From Propionibacteriaceae bacterium UBA4569 (GTDB lineage Bacteria; Actinomycetota; Actinomycetes; Propionibacteriales; Propionibacteriaceae): a stretch of DNA of 5,712 nt. Position numbers and translations under genes: made by a program. Positions 5,512 through 5,712 of this stretch are shown in pieces. Every line of letters starts with the position of its first letter. The first letter of the stretch is position 1. Below the pieces are notes generated by a model, which searched no databases, was not told where the DNA came from, and worked only from the letters and a program-made list of their open reading frames with translations. Location: assembly GCA_002387005.1 (NCBI GenBank), contig DGKN01000052.1, positions 379 through 6,090 of the forward strand. The letters run 5' to 3'.

Positions 5512-5517
5512 AGCCTA
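5512..5517 (-). promoter_or_regulatory. Candidate -10 box (TAGGCT) for the helicase gene
   Basis: Read on the - strand, TAGGCT lies about 113 bases upstream of the GTG start, predicting a 5' leader of roughly 105 bases. It is identical to the -10 box proposed for the trpS leader. No clear -35 element is seen 16-18 bases upstream. A long leader would suit post-transcriptional or cold-shock control known for some DEAD-box helicase genes, but this is inference. Confidence 0.35.
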
Positions 5518-5591
5518 CCGGCTCGCACCGAGTTCTGGTTCGTCCATGGCGACACGGGCTGAGGGTGCCCTGTGGACGCCTCCGCGCTGAC

Positions 5592-5597
5592 TAGCCT
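5592..5597 (+). promoter_or_regulatory. Candidate -10 box (TAGCCT) for the divergent right-edge gene
   Basis: TAGCCT ends 6 bases before GTG 5604, predicting a transcript that starts at or next to the start codon. No Shine-Dalgarno sequence lies between them, as in a leaderless gene. No good -35 box is visible at normal spacing. Confidence 0.35.
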
Positions 5598-5603
5598 TCG
5601 GGT

Positions 5604-5712
5604 GTGGAACAGATGCATGCGCGAAACGCTGATGTCGACCTGCTCGGAGTGGTGCTGGGGGCGGCCCTGCAGGGAGTCACGGCCAACGGATGCGGTGTGC
5701 ACGCCGCCCGCC
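5604..5712 (+). CDS. N-terminal fragment of an unidentified protein (runs off the window)
   Basis: From GTG 5604 the frame is open for 36 codons to the window edge, beginning MEQMHARNADVDLLGVVLGA. An alternative start is ATG 5613. The upstream TAGCCT box, and the divergent position next to a DEAD-box helicase with a shared intergenic region, support a real gene. The ADVDLLGVVLGA stretch faintly recalls the start of actinobacterial ferritin-like (MiaE-related) proteins, which often sit beside this helicase gene. I cannot confirm this from 36 residues: the expected Gly-Glu-Leu of that family is not present. No transmembrane segment or signal peptide is evident in what is visible. Treat the product as hypothetical. 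Confidence 0.5.
   Translation, partial: MEQMHARNADVDLLGVVLGAALQGVTANGCGVHAAR

Overview
The window looks like chromosomal core DNA from a high-GC actinobacterium. Third codon positions are GC-rich throughout, the candidate -10 boxes have the form TAGGCT or TAGCCT, and the tail of a very large NAD-glutamate dehydrogenase is present. A member of the Propionibacteriales is my guess, but nothing in the window fixes the genus. I see no mobile element, CRISPR array, tRNA or rRNA.

Layout, left to right. (1) Bases 2-1363 (+) are the last 453 codons of a large NAD-dependent glutamate dehydrogenase. (2) Two bases later, a 283-residue PHP-domain phosphoesterase of the YciV/RNase AM type begins (1366-2217, +), so the two are probably co-transcribed and coupled. 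(3) A GC-rich hairpin at 2236-2275 ends that unit. (4) Bases 2282-2429 hold a compact regulatory leader. It contains a TAGGCT -10 box, a 14-residue peptide MNFTQSWWPSSGRL with two adjacent Trp codons, and RNA segments that can form mutually exclusive antiterminator and terminator hairpins. (5) trpS (2430-3560, +) follows and encodes a tryptophanyl-tRNA synthetase of the TrpRS-II/Streptomyces TrpRS1 type. (6) A near-perfect inverted repeat (3573-3624) separates trpS from a convergent gene. (7) A DEAD-box RNA helicase with a basic, Gly/Arg-rich and His-rich tail occupies 3648-5399 (-). (8) A divergent promoter region (5400-5603) leads to the first 36 codons of an unidentified protein on the + strand, starting at 5604.

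The most interesting element is the trpS leader. All parts of a ribosome-mediated transcription attenuator can be read directly: the Trp-Trp stall site, a 1:2 hairpin, a 10-bp 2:3 antiterminator, and a 3:4 terminator. When charged tRNA-Trp is scarce, the ribosome should stall at the Trp codons and trpS should be transcribed. When it is plentiful, the ribosome should reach the leader stop codon, cover segment 2 and let the terminator form. The leader AUG lies 7 bases after the -10 box and has no Shine-Dalgarno sequence, so the leader peptide is probably translated from a leaderless mRNA end. The synthetase also lacks the His and Gln that contact indolmycin in ordinary bacterial TrpRS. The analogous antibiotic-resistant Streptomyces enzyme is, to my knowledge, also controlled by attenuation.
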